A stretch of 64,000 nt of DNA from Bacteroidia bacterium (lineage in GTDB: Bacteria; Bacteroidota; Bacteroidia; 2-12-FULL-35-15): contig JAGVJJ010000014.1 in NCBI GenBank assembly GCA_020051175.1, forward strand, positions 1 to 64,000, in the 5' to 3' direction. Under the pieces are notes generated by a model. It saw nothing but the letters and a program-made list of their open reading frames with translations. It had not been told where the DNA came from and did no database searches. Below are positions 49,605 to 60,237 of this stretch, one piece after another; positions within the stretch are counted from its first letter, which is position 1; each line of letters opens with the position of its first letter. The position numbers and the translations under genes are program-made.

Positions 49605-49655
49605 AATTTTACCATGAAAATCAAAAGTTACACTTTTGATTTTCATGGTAAAATT
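49605..49655. repeat. palindrome flanking DUF4143 gene (upstream copy)
   Basis: aattttaccatgaaaatcaaaagt-tac-acttttgattttcatggtaaaatt; perfect 24-bp arms. Confidence 0.97.
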
Positions 49656-49658
49656 AAT

Positions 49659-50234
49659 TTAGAATTTCAGCAATTCTTCATACACTTCCCTTACAGGGAG
49701 TCCCATTACATTGAAATAAGTGCCTTCTATCTTCTCTACAGCTATATAGCCAATCCACTCCTGCGCACCATAGGCACCAGCTTTATCATAAGGATTATAA
49801 TTGGTAATATAATAGTCTATTTCTTCCTGTGACAATACTTTGAAATAAACATCGGTTTGCGCATAGAACGACTTCTCTTTGTGCTTTGACTTTAAGCACA
49901 CTCCCGTATATACCTGATGCTTTTTGCCAGATAACAGTTTCAGCATGCGCACAGCATCCTCGTAATTTTCGGGCTTATTCAATACCTGATCCTCAATCCA
50001 TACAACCGTATCCGCTGTAATAACAATTGTATCGTCCGCTAAGTCTTCTTCAAAAGCATCCGCCTTTTTTTTGCACAGGTATAGTGGTATTTCCTGGGCT
50101 TTTAAGGTCTCTGGAAAACTCTCATCCACATCTTTGGTATGTACTTCAAAGTTCAGTCCCAGCTCCTTCAGTAAATACTGCCTTCTTGGCGATTTTGAAG
50201 CCAGTATGATTTTGTTTTTATTCAGCTCTTTCAT
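49659..50234 (-). CDS. maf: Maf family nucleotide pyrophosphatase (start MKELNKNKIILASKSPRR)
   Basis: 'IILASKSPRRQYLLKELGL', 'VITADTVVWIED', 'YDKAGAYGAQEW'. Confidence 0.94.
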   Translation of the reverse strand: MKELNKNKIILASKSPRRQYLLKELGLNFEVHTKDVDESFPETLKAQEIPLYLCKKKADAFEEDLADDTIVITADTVVWIEDQVLNKPENYEDAVRMLKLLSGKKHQVYTGVCLKSKHKEKSFYAQTDVYFKVLSQEEIDYYITNYNPYDKAGAYGAQEWIGYIAVEKIEGTYFNVMGLPVREVYEELLKF

Positions 50235-50238
50235 TCCC

Positions 50239-51261
50239 TTAATCTGCACCAAATTTAAATTCAATGTCCTTTTTCTGCCGTATGGCCATCAGCTCCTCCA
50301 TTACCATTGGTACAGTTTTCTGTTCATATACAATTTTGTAGGTTGCACTAGTAATTGGCATGTCAATCCCCAGTTGCTCGGCCTTTTCTTTTACTGATTT
50401 CAATGTATAAACGCCTTCCGCAACCTGGCCAATGCTCTTTATAGCTTCTTCCAAAGTAGCCCCTTCGGCTATTTTCTGTCCAATCCTGAAATTACGGCTA
50501 AGCTCCGAATTACATGTAGCTATAAGGTCTCCGACACCTGCTAAACCAAGAAATGTGGAAGGATTGGCCATAAAATGGTATGCAAAACGGCTCATTTCAC
50601 TCAACGCCCTGGCAATCATGAGGCTTTTAGCATTTTCTCCGTACCCTCCCGCCTGTATAATACCCGAACAAATTGCATAGATATTTTTCAATGCACCCGC
50701 AAGCTCTATGCCGCACACATCCTCGTTCCCATATATACGAATGGTTTTCCCGCTAAGCGCTTTCTGAACTTTTTCAATCACTTCATTGAACCGGCTCGCA
50801 ATAACACTTCCAACAGGTTTTCCCATTAATATTTCTGCAGCAAAATTAGGTCCGCTCAATGCCCCAATCTTCAGGCATGGGGTTTCTTCAGCAAGCACTT
50901 CTGTCATTGACTTAAAAGTATTCTGCTCAAACCCTTTGGTAGTAGTAATTAGAATCTGGTCACCGGATACATATTTGCCTACCTCCTTTGCCACACCTCT
51001 GAAAGCCTTGCTGGGAATACTCATAAAAATCAGTGAAGAACCAGCAATTGCCTCTTCCAGTGATGTGGTTGCCTTAATAGCAGCAGGTAGAGTAATACCT
51101 GGCGCATACTTGGTATTCTCATGTCGTGTATTTATTGAATTTACAACTGCTTCATCCCTCAGCCATAGTTTTACTGTTTCATGATTAGCAGCAAGCAAAT
51201 ATGCAATAGTAGTACCAAAAGAACCACCACCAATAACCGTTACAATTTTGTTTGTAGCCAT
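50239..51261 (-). CDS. gpsA: NAD(P)H-dependent glycerol-3-phosphate dehydrogenase
   Basis: 'VIGGGSFGTTIAYLLA', 'GALSGPNFAAEI', 'ELAGALKNIYAICSGI', 'GLAGVGDLIATCNSELSRNFRIG'. Confidence 0.96.
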   Translation of the reverse strand: MATNKIVTVIGGGSFGTTIAYLLAANHETVKLWLRDEAVVNSINTRHENTKYAPGITLPAAIKATTSLEEAIAGSSLIFMSIPSKAFRGVAKEVGKYVSGDQILITTTKGFEQNTFKSMTEVLAEETPCLKIGALSGPNFAAEILMGKPVGSVIASRFNEVIEKVQKALSGKTIRIYGNEDVCGIELAGALKNIYAICSGIIQAGGYGENAKSLMIARALSEMSRFAYHFMANPSTFLGLAGVGDLIATCNSELSRNFRIGQKIAEGATLEEAIKSIGQVAEGVYTLKSVKEKAEQLGIDMPITSATYKIVYEQKTVPMVMEELMAIRQKKDIEFKFGAD

Positions 51262-52847
51262 AAGTTTAAATCTGTTTCAAGTCCGTACGATGTAAGTTTA
51301 TTCTGATAATAATACAGCGTTATCAAATCATTGCTTATGAATGAATTGTTCTGCTCCTGCAATATACTCTCGCCATGATAAGAGGTTAACTGGCGTTTCG
51401 CGTACGCAACAATTTCGTCAACAGGTTTTGTTGAAATGATCCTGCCCAGCTTCAATTCATCATTATCACGCTTCTTAAATAATATATCCTTTATAAAACC
51501 AACGGTTTCATAAAGGAGCTCCTTTTTACATTCAGCCTCATAGCTGGAGACCAGTTTAAATACATTACTGAATGGATATTTCTTCTGAAATATCTTAAAC
51601 AATGCATACGACACCAGGTGCGTATCCATAATTACATTATTTTTTGAAAATGATTTTAAAATTTTACTTCCTAAAATAGAAGTGTACACCCTGTCTCTTT
51701 GGAAAGAAAAATCCGGTACCCCGTCAACAAGAATATATTTGTGAATATCAATAGGCCTTGAATGTGAATCAATACTTTGTCCCTCATCATTCACTTCATT
51801 CCCGAAAATATCCAGCGGTTCACCAAAACAAACCGTGATGCGTGAATCCACGTTCACCGTTTTCTTTGCGAAAGCCAGGATATTTCCTATTTTATTGGAT
51901 GAATCATTTGGTAAAATCACTTGCCTGCTGCCTTCTTCAATCAGGTATTCTTCAATTAAATCACGCGCTTCCAGGCACAACTCATAATTAATGGTGCAGG
52001 GCACCACATAAAAGTTTTTCTTAACACCTTGTCTCGCCTCTTTGATATAGGTGGAAAGTCCGCTTCCAAGCAAACCTAGTTTTAGTTGCTCTTCAATTTT
52101 TCCGCTTCTGCTGCGGGTTCCACCCGGGTAAAAAAGGTTATGGTAACCATATTCAAGGCTTACAGAAGCATAATTCTTCAGCACATCCTTATATAAATCA
52201 TTCTTTTTTTCTCTATCCACTTTATAAGCACCCAGATTGGTCATCATAAAACTAAGTACGGGATTGGTAAACAGGTTTAAACCAGCACCGTATACTAGTG
52301 GTGGCAATCCTGTAAGATAGGTTGCATAGCCTATCACAATGCTATCAAAATTGCTCTGATGTGTGGGGGTAACTATCAGTGTCCCCATTTTACTTAAGCG
52401 CAGGATTTTATCTACCGGGCCTATAATACTGATATTCTCATTGACTTTCTCTTTTCCTTTCTTGGAAAAAAGCTTCCAGAATGGCTCATTTACAAGTATT
52501 GCCTTAAGGAGATAAGGTACCACGCGCTTTGCAAAGCTATACACTTTAGGACTATATCCCCCGGCTATCTCATTCGCATAATTGGCAATAATCTCCCTTA
52601 ATATTTCTTCCTTTTCCAAAGGACCGGCAGAATGGAAGCGCTTTTCAATACGTTGCCAGAATGCAATATCAATCCTTACGTTTTTAGTGCGTTTTTTCGA
52701 TTTCAGCCGCTTTTTCTCAAGATAAATGGTATCATGAATAATATTATCAATCGTAAGTTCATCATTGCGTTTGCAATAAGCCTTCTGATCGTTCAGTGTT
52801 TGTTCAATTACTAATTCTATTGCCTTACTCCTGTCTTCTTTTTTCAT
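51240..52847 (-). CDS. 1-acyl-sn-glycerol-3-phosphate/glycerol-3-phosphate acyltransferase
   Basis: 'VTPTHQSNFDSIVIGY' (HX4D-like acyltransferase motif), 'NLFYPGGTRSRSG'. Confidence 0.88.
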   Translation of the reverse strand: MKKEDRSKAIELVIEQTLNDQKAYCKRNDELTIDNIIHDTIYLEKKRLKSKKRTKNVRIDIAFWQRIEKRFHSAGPLEKEEILREIIANYANEIAGGYSPKVYSFAKRVVPYLLKAILVNEPFWKLFSKKGKEKVNENISIIGPVDKILRLSKMGTLIVTPTHQSNFDSIVIGYATYLTGLPPLVYGAGLNLFTNPVLSFMMTNLGAYKVDREKKNDLYKDVLKNYASVSLEYGYHNLFYPGGTRSRSGKIEEQLKLGLLGSGLSTYIKEARQGVKKNFYVVPCTINYELCLEARDLIEEYLIEEGSRQVILPNDSSNKIGNILAFAKKTVNVDSRITVCFGEPLDIFGNEVNDEGQSIDSHSRPIDIHKYILVDGVPDFSFQRDRVYTSILGSKILKSFSKNNVIMDTHLVSYALFKIFQKKYPFSNVFKLVSSYEAECKKELLYETVGFIKDILFKKRDNDELKLGRIISTKPVDEIVAYAKRQLTSYHGESILQEQNNSFISNDLITLYYYQNKLTSYGLETDLNLWLQTKL

Positions 52848-53016
52848 GAATAAATTGGGTTAGTCAAATTCTACTGTTTGTAATTTTCTAATAGTTATAC
52901 CATTAGCGCAGTTTACAACCGGTATAGAGTTAAATAATTATACTAAAAGTAAATAATTATTCGAAATAATCAAGCATTGTTCTCCGCACAGCATAGCTGA
53001 GTACCTATAAAATAAA

Positions 53017-53048
53017 TTTGCTTTCAAGAATTATATATCGTAGGTTTG
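53017..53048 (+). promoter_or_regulatory. Bacteroidota-type promoter TTTG-N20-TAGGTTTG
   Basis: TTTG at 53017-53020, TAGGTTTG at 53041-53048, about 60 nt upstream of the ATG at 53110. Confidence 0.6.
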
Positions 53049-53109
53049 GTAAAAGGCTTAATGCAGAAGGGATTACCAGCTTTAACAAAACTAACTTAAC
53101 GGTTGTTAC

Positions 53110-55395
53110 ATGAAAAAAAATCTCAGCAGAATACTGTTTGTCTTTGCAACATTTATTTTCACAAATGTAAATGCTCAGCAGGAATATGACTTTAATATAC
53201 CTGCAACTCAGGACACAAATTTTTTTCAGGTTGTGCCTGAACCTGAAAATGCTTCCCGCCAACTCCTTTATCCAAAGCGGGAATTCAGATGTGTATGGAT
53301 TGCTACTGTTTATAACATTGATTACCCGTCCAATACAGGTCTTTCTGTAAACACTCTCAAAAATGAATTTATTTCACTGATGAATAAACTGAAGGCAGCT
53401 GGTATCAATGCTGCTTTTGTTCAGATACGGCCTTCCTGCGATGCTTTTTACAATAGTCCCTACGAGCCTTGGTCAGAGTGGCTTACAGGCACCCAGGGTG
53501 TTGCTCCTTCCGGAGGGTTCGACCCGCTTGTTTTTATGATAGAAGAAGCCCATAAACGTGGAATCGAATTTCATGCCTGGCTAAACCCATACCGGGCTGT
53601 GGTAAGTATCAGCAGCAGTAGTATTGCAAGCACCCACGTATCTGTTGTTCATCCTTCGTGGTGTGTAACCTACAATTCGCTGAAGCTATTAAACCCGGGA
53701 TTACCGGAGGTACGCGACTATGTTAAAATGGTTGTTGCTGATATTGTAACACGTTACAATATAGACGGTATTCACTTCGATGATTATTTCTATCCCTATC
53801 CGGCCAATGGTACCACATTTAATGACAATGCCACTTTTGCTGCTTATCCCAGAGGCATCACCAATCAGAACGATTGGAGAAGGGACAATGTTAACCTTCT
53901 TATCGGAATGATAAACGATACTATAAAAACGATTAAACCATATGTAAAATTTGGTGTTGGACCTTTTGGTATCTGGAAAAGTGGTGTACCTCCTGGTATT
54001 ACAGGATTATCATCGTATAGCGCTATTTATTGCGATCCTATCGCATGGCTCAACAACCAGGATATTGATTATGTTGCACCTCAGCTCTACTGGAAAATAG
54101 GCACCAACCAGGATTTCAATACACTTGTCGACTGGTGGGGCACACAGGCCAGTAACAAAAACCGGCACTGCTACGCAGGTATGGCCTCTTATCTACTTGA
54201 CCCTAATAACAGCAACTGGGCTATCAATGACATACTGAATCAGATCACCAGCGCACGCCAGATCAATTTTAAGGCCCAGGGACAATCCTTTTTTAGCGCC
54301 ACATCTGTAAAAGACAACCTGAAACACCTTGCCGACTCACTTTCCTTATCATTCAACAAATACAAGTGCCTGATACCTGCCATGCCCTGGCTGGATTCTA
54401 TAGCGCCACTTCCACCGGCAAATGTTTCACATACAATAACCTCATTTGGCGTAACATTAAATTGGCAATTACCGGCACCGGCAACAGATGCCGATACCGC
54501 AAAGTATTTTGTAATATACCGCAGCACTGATGGCTCAGCTGTCGACATCACAGACTCCAGACAGATATTGTACATTTCGCCAGAGCCCATTATTACATAC
54601 AATGACACACTTACCCTAAGCTCCTATCCCGGAGTGGCATACGCGATTACCAGCTGTGATAAATTACACAATGAAAGTTCAGTTGAATACATCAATGTAA
54701 CAATAACACCACCCGCCAACGACAACTGCATGGCTTCGCAAAATATAAGTCCAGCCCCTGGTTGCAGCCCCGTTTCGGGAGACTTATTATTTACGTCAGC
54801 AAGCGGAAACCCGGCTGCCGAATGTGATAATTTCAGCAATCCGGCCTTGCAGGACGTTTGGTTCTCTTTTATTGCAACTGACACAATTCACAAAATAAAA
54901 ATAAATCCTGGTGGAGATATGGATGCGGTACTCAGCCTATACTCCGGTTGCGGCTCAACGGAGTTAAGCTGTGCTGACAATTCAGGACCTGGTTCACCGG
55001 ATTCTCTTACAGCAACGGGATTAACCGTAGGAAATACATATCACGTAAGAATCTACGATTATGGCTCCATTGCTCCTTCAACTACTACATTCAACATTTG
55101 TATCACTGGCCCTGATTTGTCTACCAGTATAAAAGAGAGCCAAATTAGAACAGTTGAGCTGTATCCAAATCCATTTGATGGCACAACCTTATATGATAAA
55201 GTCACAAACAGTACAAATGAATTAATAATCTCTGTTCAGAACATACTTGGCCAGGTGGTTCTTACTAAAACGGTTGTACCCGAAAATGGAAGTTTTAGTT
55301 TGAATTTCAGCGAATCTCTTCAATCGGGCGTTTATCTCGTTAGCGTTCATAGCACACACTCCAATATTACTAAAAAAGTAGTTGTAAGAAAATAG
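53110..55395 (+). CDS. family 10 glycosylhydrolase (GHL10/DUF187-like) with T9SS type A sorting domain
   Basis: 'KREFRCVWIATVYNIDYPS', 'IEFHAWLNPYRA', 'YNIDGIHFDDYFYPYP', C-terminal 'ELYPNPFDGTTLYDKVTNSTNELIISVQNILGQVV...SGVYLVSVHSTHSNITKKVVVRK'. Confidence 0.93.
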   Translation: MKKNLSRILFVFATFIFTNVNAQQEYDFNIPATQDTNFFQVVPEPENASRQLLYPKREFRCVWIATVYNIDYPSNTGLSVNTLKNEFISLMNKLKAAGINAAFVQIRPSCDAFYNSPYEPWSEWLTGTQGVAPSGGFDPLVFMIEEAHKRGIEFHAWLNPYRAVVSISSSSIASTHVSVVHPSWCVTYNSLKLLNPGLPEVRDYVKMVVADIVTRYNIDGIHFDDYFYPYPANGTTFNDNATFAAYPRGITNQNDWRRDNVNLLIGMINDTIKTIKPYVKFGVGPFGIWKSGVPPGITGLSSYSAIYCDPIAWLNNQDIDYVAPQLYWKIGTNQDFNTLVDWWGTQASNKNRHCYAGMASYLLDPNNSNWAINDILNQITSARQINFKAQGQSFFSATSVKDNLKHLADSLSLSFNKYKCLIPAMPWLDSIAPLPPANVSHTITSFGVTLNWQLPAPATDADTAKYFVIYRSTDGSAVDITDSRQILYISPEPIITYNDTLTLSSYPGVAYAITSCDKLHNESSVEYINVTITPPANDNCMASQNISPAPGCSPVSGDLLFTSASGNPAAECDNFSNPALQDVWFSFIATDTIHKIKINPGGDMDAVLSLYSGCGSTELSCADNSGPGSPDSLTATGLTVGNTYHVRIYDYGSIAPSTTTFNICITGPDLSTSIKESQIRTVELYPNPFDGTTLYDKVTNSTNELIISVQNILGQVVLTKTVVPENGSFSLNFSESLQSGVYLVSVHSTHSNITKKVVVRK

Positions 55396-55421
55396 CTTAA
55401 GATTATAATTACTCATAAAAA

Positions 55422-55462
55422 AACAAAAACTCCCGGCTCAAAAAGAACCGGGAGTTTTTGTT
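55422..55462. terminator. bidirectional terminator between convergent GHL10 gene and groEL
   Basis: aacaaaaactcccggctc / gaaccgggagtttttgtt stem with one mismatch, followed by T run. Confidence 0.88.
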
Positions 55463-55474
55463 TTTTTTACAATA

Positions 55475-55495
55475 CCCCTCTCCTGTGGAGAGGGG
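55475..55495. repeat. REP-like hairpin cccctctcc-tgt-ggagagggg
   Basis: Perfect 9-bp stem followed by ctggggagagg, between terminator and groEL stop. Confidence 0.7.
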
Positions 55496-55508
55496 CTGGG
55501 GAGAGGTT

Positions 55509-57149
<1,641 letters not shown>

Positions 57150-57241
57150 TTATTGTTTAATTGGTTGTTTAGTTTAATTCGATGAGTTTAATCTTTTAAA
57201 ACCCAGATTCGTAAATTCGTAAAAATTGGTTTATCCGTAAC

Positions 57242-57544
57242 CTAAACGATTGCGAAAATATCTGTTTCACGCATAATCAGGTAGTCTTTGCCTTCCAGCT
57301 GCACTTCGGTTCCAGCCCATTTACCATAAAGAATGGTGTCGCCAACTTTCACAGCAGGTTTGTTACCTTTTTCATCTACTTCACTTACAGCAATCACTTT
57401 TCCTAATACTGGTTTTTCTTTTGCCGTGTCAGGAATATAAATTCCCCCTTTTGTTTTTTCTTCAGCCAGGGAAGCTTCAACAACTACTCTGTTCTGACTT
57501 CCCGCTACCGGCTTAATGTTTACTTTATTGGTTTCTTTTGCCAT
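57242..57544 (-). CDS. groES: co-chaperonin GroES
   Basis: '[36 protein letters not shown]...[15 protein letters not shown]'. Confidence 0.97.
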   Translation of the reverse strand: MAKETNKVNIKPVAGSQNRVVVEASLAEEKTKGGIYIPDTAKEKPVLGKVIAVSEVDEKGNKPAVKVGDTILYGKWAGTEVQLEGKDYLIMRETDIFAIV

Positions 57545-57671
57545 TTTTTTATGATTTTAGAAATTAATGAATATTAAGTTTAATGCGCCCTTTTTATGAC
57601 AGTTTTTGTGCCAATCCCTTATAATTTGCTTTAAAAAGACAATTTTTCAGTTTTTATTTCTTTTAGCAAAA

Positions 57672-57705
57672 AAAATGTCAGAGTATCGTGACACTCTGAC
57701 ATTTT
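57672..57705 (-). terminator. terminator downstream of secG
   Basis: aaaatgtcagagt / actctgacatttt perfect 13-bp stem, A/T flanks. Confidence 0.85.
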
Positions 57706-57726
57706 ATCTTAGGCTAAAAAATCAAC

Positions 57727-58077
57727 TTATTTTTTTGTTGTATCAATAGCAACCGGAGTCGCATTGCCAGCCGGAGTTGTTGGCTGTTCAGCAGGAACAC
57801 TGGTTTCTTCAGCTCTGCTACGTGTTGCAGATTCAGAAGCTTTGGTTCCGGTTCCGGTCGAGGTATAACTTGTAGAAATCAGACTTAATGCAAGTAAAGC
57901 AATTGCCAGTGTCCATGTGGCTTTTTCAAGAAAATCAGCTGTTTTACGTACACCCATTACCTGGTTCGATGAAGCAAAAGAAGATGCCAAACCGCCCCCT
58001 TTAGAGTTTTGTACCAATACTACCAGTATAAGAAGAATACAAACTATGATGATTAAAATTGAAATAACCGTTCCCAT
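57727..58077 (-). CDS. secG: preprotein translocase subunit SecG
   Basis: 'LILVVLVQNSKGGGLASSFASSNQVMGVRKTADFLEKATWTLAIALLALSLIS'. Confidence 0.96.
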   Translation of the reverse strand: MGTVISILIIIVCILLILVVLVQNSKGGGLASSFASSNQVMGVRKTADFLEKATWTLAIALLALSLISTSYTSTGTGTKASESATRSRAEETSVPAEQPTTPAGNATPVAIDTTKK

Positions 58078-58080
58078 TGT

Positions 58081-59565
58081 TTATTGTTTTTGTTGATTAA
58101 TTAGTTTTCGTATATTTTTAATTTGGGCTGCAAAGTAAAGTCTTTTTTCTGGATATTTCAAGCGTAAATTTTCATACGCCTGTAAAGCTTTTGCATAATT
58201 GCCTTGTAATACCAGTATTTTAGCCAAAGTTTCGCTCATAAAAGTAATATCATCTGCAACACTTTGTTTGGCTTTATTTACCGGGTTATAAAATTCGGCC
58301 TTTGGTTTGGATATTCTCGGCTCTTCACGTAAAAACTTGTCAATCAGGTCCATCGGACTTAATTTTTCTGCGTTCGCTTGAGAATCTTTTTGTGAAACTG
58401 CTTTTTCAGCTGGAACGGATGCATGTTTTAACCAGTCGGTAAAAGAGTGGGGTTCACTTGCCTCAAAATCAGACTGTACAATTTCTTTAGCATGTTCCCC
58501 GGTTTGCTCTGATGGCGTATTCAATATAAAGTTTGATGCCCCTGCATTTTCAACTTCTTCCTCAGCAAAATAATCCGCTACCTCATACTCCCGGTTCATT
58601 AATTTTAGCTCGGTGTCTGCAATTGCTGCTTCGGCCAGGTATTCTTTTTCTAAGTCAACCGCAAACACCTCTGTGTTAGTTCCTGCTTTACCATCTTTCT
58701 CTTCTTTTGTACTAACAATATCTTCCTGAACGTTTTCCCCATCACTTTCATTCGTTACAACAATACCTTCAGTCAATCCTTCTTTGATAGTTTCTGCAAC
58801 TTCAATTTCCGTTGTCGGGCTGACAGTAATCGACTCATTTTCAACAACATTCAACACAGTTTCTGCTTCCGTAATTTCAATCTCAGTGGAAACGTTAGAG
58901 TTTTCCTCGATAACAGGGGCAACAGCATTGGCTTCTGTCTCAATTGAAATGGTTGCATCATTAACCACAACAGACTCTAAATCAACATCTTGAGATTCAA
59001 CATTCTCCGAAACGACCTCCTTAACCTCAGAAACCACAATATTTTCAGGTATGTTATTCGCAAAAACTTCCGGATCAACATTATAAACAAATGGTCCAGT
59101 TGTTATCTCGGTCTTTTCTGCAATAATAGTTTCATTATTCTTCTCAGCATCCTCTACCCTGTTTAGTATTTCGGCACTTTTAATTTCTGAAACCGGTTCT
59201 TTCGTTTCTGCAACACTTTCTTTTATAACCGCTGTTTCAACAGGTTTAACTTCTTCCTTTAAAACCGGTGTTGGTATATCCGCTTCCTGAACAATATGTT
59301 CCTGGACTTCCACAAAAACCGGCTCCTGAACAAATTTATTCGTAATGAGATTGTACAGCACCTTTCGGTCAGTGGCATAAGTTGCAGTTACCTTCAGCTG
59401 GTTATTATAGTGAATGCTGTTTTCATTATGCAGGCTTTTCGCATAAAGTAAATGAGCCGTTTGAAAATAAGGAAAGTCCTTTAACAATCCTGCAAGCACA
59501 GCGCTATCAGCCCCTGTTAATTTTTCAGGGTTACTCATAAATGATATAAACTGACTGCGGTTCAT
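58081..59565 (-). CDS. hypothetical acidic protein with low-complexity Glu/Val-rich centre
   Basis: 494-aa ORF; conserved-looking ends ('FPYFQTAHLLYAKSLHNENSIHYNNQLKVTATYATDRKVLYNLI' and 'SETLAKILVLQGNYAKALQAYENLRLKYPEKRLYFAAQIKNI'). Confidence 0.8.
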   Translation of the reverse strand: MNRSQFISFMSNPEKLTGADSAVLAGLLKDFPYFQTAHLLYAKSLHNENSIHYNNQLKVTATYATDRKVLYNLITNKFVQEPVFVEVQEHIVQEADIPTPVLKEEVKPVETAVIKESVAETKEPVSEIKSAEILNRVEDAEKNNETIIAEKTEITTGPFVYNVDPEVFANNIPENIVVSEVKEVVSENVESQDVDLESVVVNDATISIETEANAVAPVIEENSNVSTEIEITEAETVLNVVENESITVSPTTEIEVAETIKEGLTEGIVVTNESDGENVQEDIVSTKEEKDGKAGTNTEVFAVDLEKEYLAEAAIADTELKLMNREYEVADYFAEEEVENAGASNFILNTPSEQTGEHAKEIVQSDFEASEPHSFTDWLKHASVPAEKAVSQKDSQANAEKLSPMDLIDKFLREEPRISKPKAEFYNPVNKAKQSVADDITFMSETLAKILVLQGNYAKALQAYENLRLKYPEKRLYFAAQIKNIRKLINQQKQ

Positions 59566-59586
59566 TGCTTTTTTATAAAATCCCCC

Positions 59587-60126
59587 TTACCAATCGTTCA
59601 GCGACCTGTTAAAAATATCCTGTACCAGCTGGCTGTTGATCTCGTCCATTAACTGGTCCTCAACAGCCGCCAAGCTCTGCGTGCTCGGGTAATCGTAAAA
59701 ACGACTAAATGTCTGCTCGAAATTTTTCTTCTCATCAAAAACACAGGTGTATTTTACGTTCACAGTAATTGTCAAACGGTTTAAAGCTGCCTGGTCCGTG
59801 CTTTGAATAGCTATTGGAGCTGTCGCATAGCCAATAATGCTACCCTCATAATCCAGGTCGCCACCTCGGCTCACAAGACCTAAACGGGTTTGTGTACTCA
59901 GCTTATCACGAAGTGCTTCAGTAAACTTCTGGCTTAATGTAGGCGGTGCAAGCGAAGCATTGTTCTGAAAATATTGCACAGAAACAGTTTTCGCCTCAAC
60001 AGGAATAGAAACCCCGTTAAACGAATAGCTTATCTTACAGCCCTGGAACAAAACAGCAGCTACAAAACAAAGCCCAATAAAAAAAAGCTTCACGCGGTAC
60101 TTTTCTATTTTATAAAATGTTCTCAA
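59587..60126 (-). CDS. lptE: LptE family LPS-assembly lipoprotein
   Basis: Lipobox 'LFQGCKISYSFNGVSIPVEAKTVSVQYFQNNASLAPPTLSQKFTEALRDKLSTQTRLGLV'. Confidence 0.88.
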   Translation of the reverse strand: MRTFYKIEKYRVKLFFIGLCFVAAVLFQGCKISYSFNGVSIPVEAKTVSVQYFQNNASLAPPTLSQKFTEALRDKLSTQTRLGLVSRGGDLDYEGSIIGYATAPIAIQSTDQAALNRLTITVNVKYTCVFDEKKNFEQTFSRFYDYPSTQSLAAVEDQLMDEINSQLVQDIFNRSLNDW

Positions 60127-60144
60127 TTACCCCTTTATTACCCC

Positions 60145-60237
60145 AATAACTAATAACTAATAACCAATAACTAATAACTAATAACTAATAACCAATAACC
60201 AATAACTAATAACTAATAACTAATGAACCAATGAACT
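60145..60237. repeat. tandem heptamer array (AATAACY)n, 11 units plus two 8-nt variants
   Basis: aataact aataact aataacc aataact aataact aataact aataacc aataacc aataact aataact aataact aatgaacc aatgaact. Confidence 0.95.
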
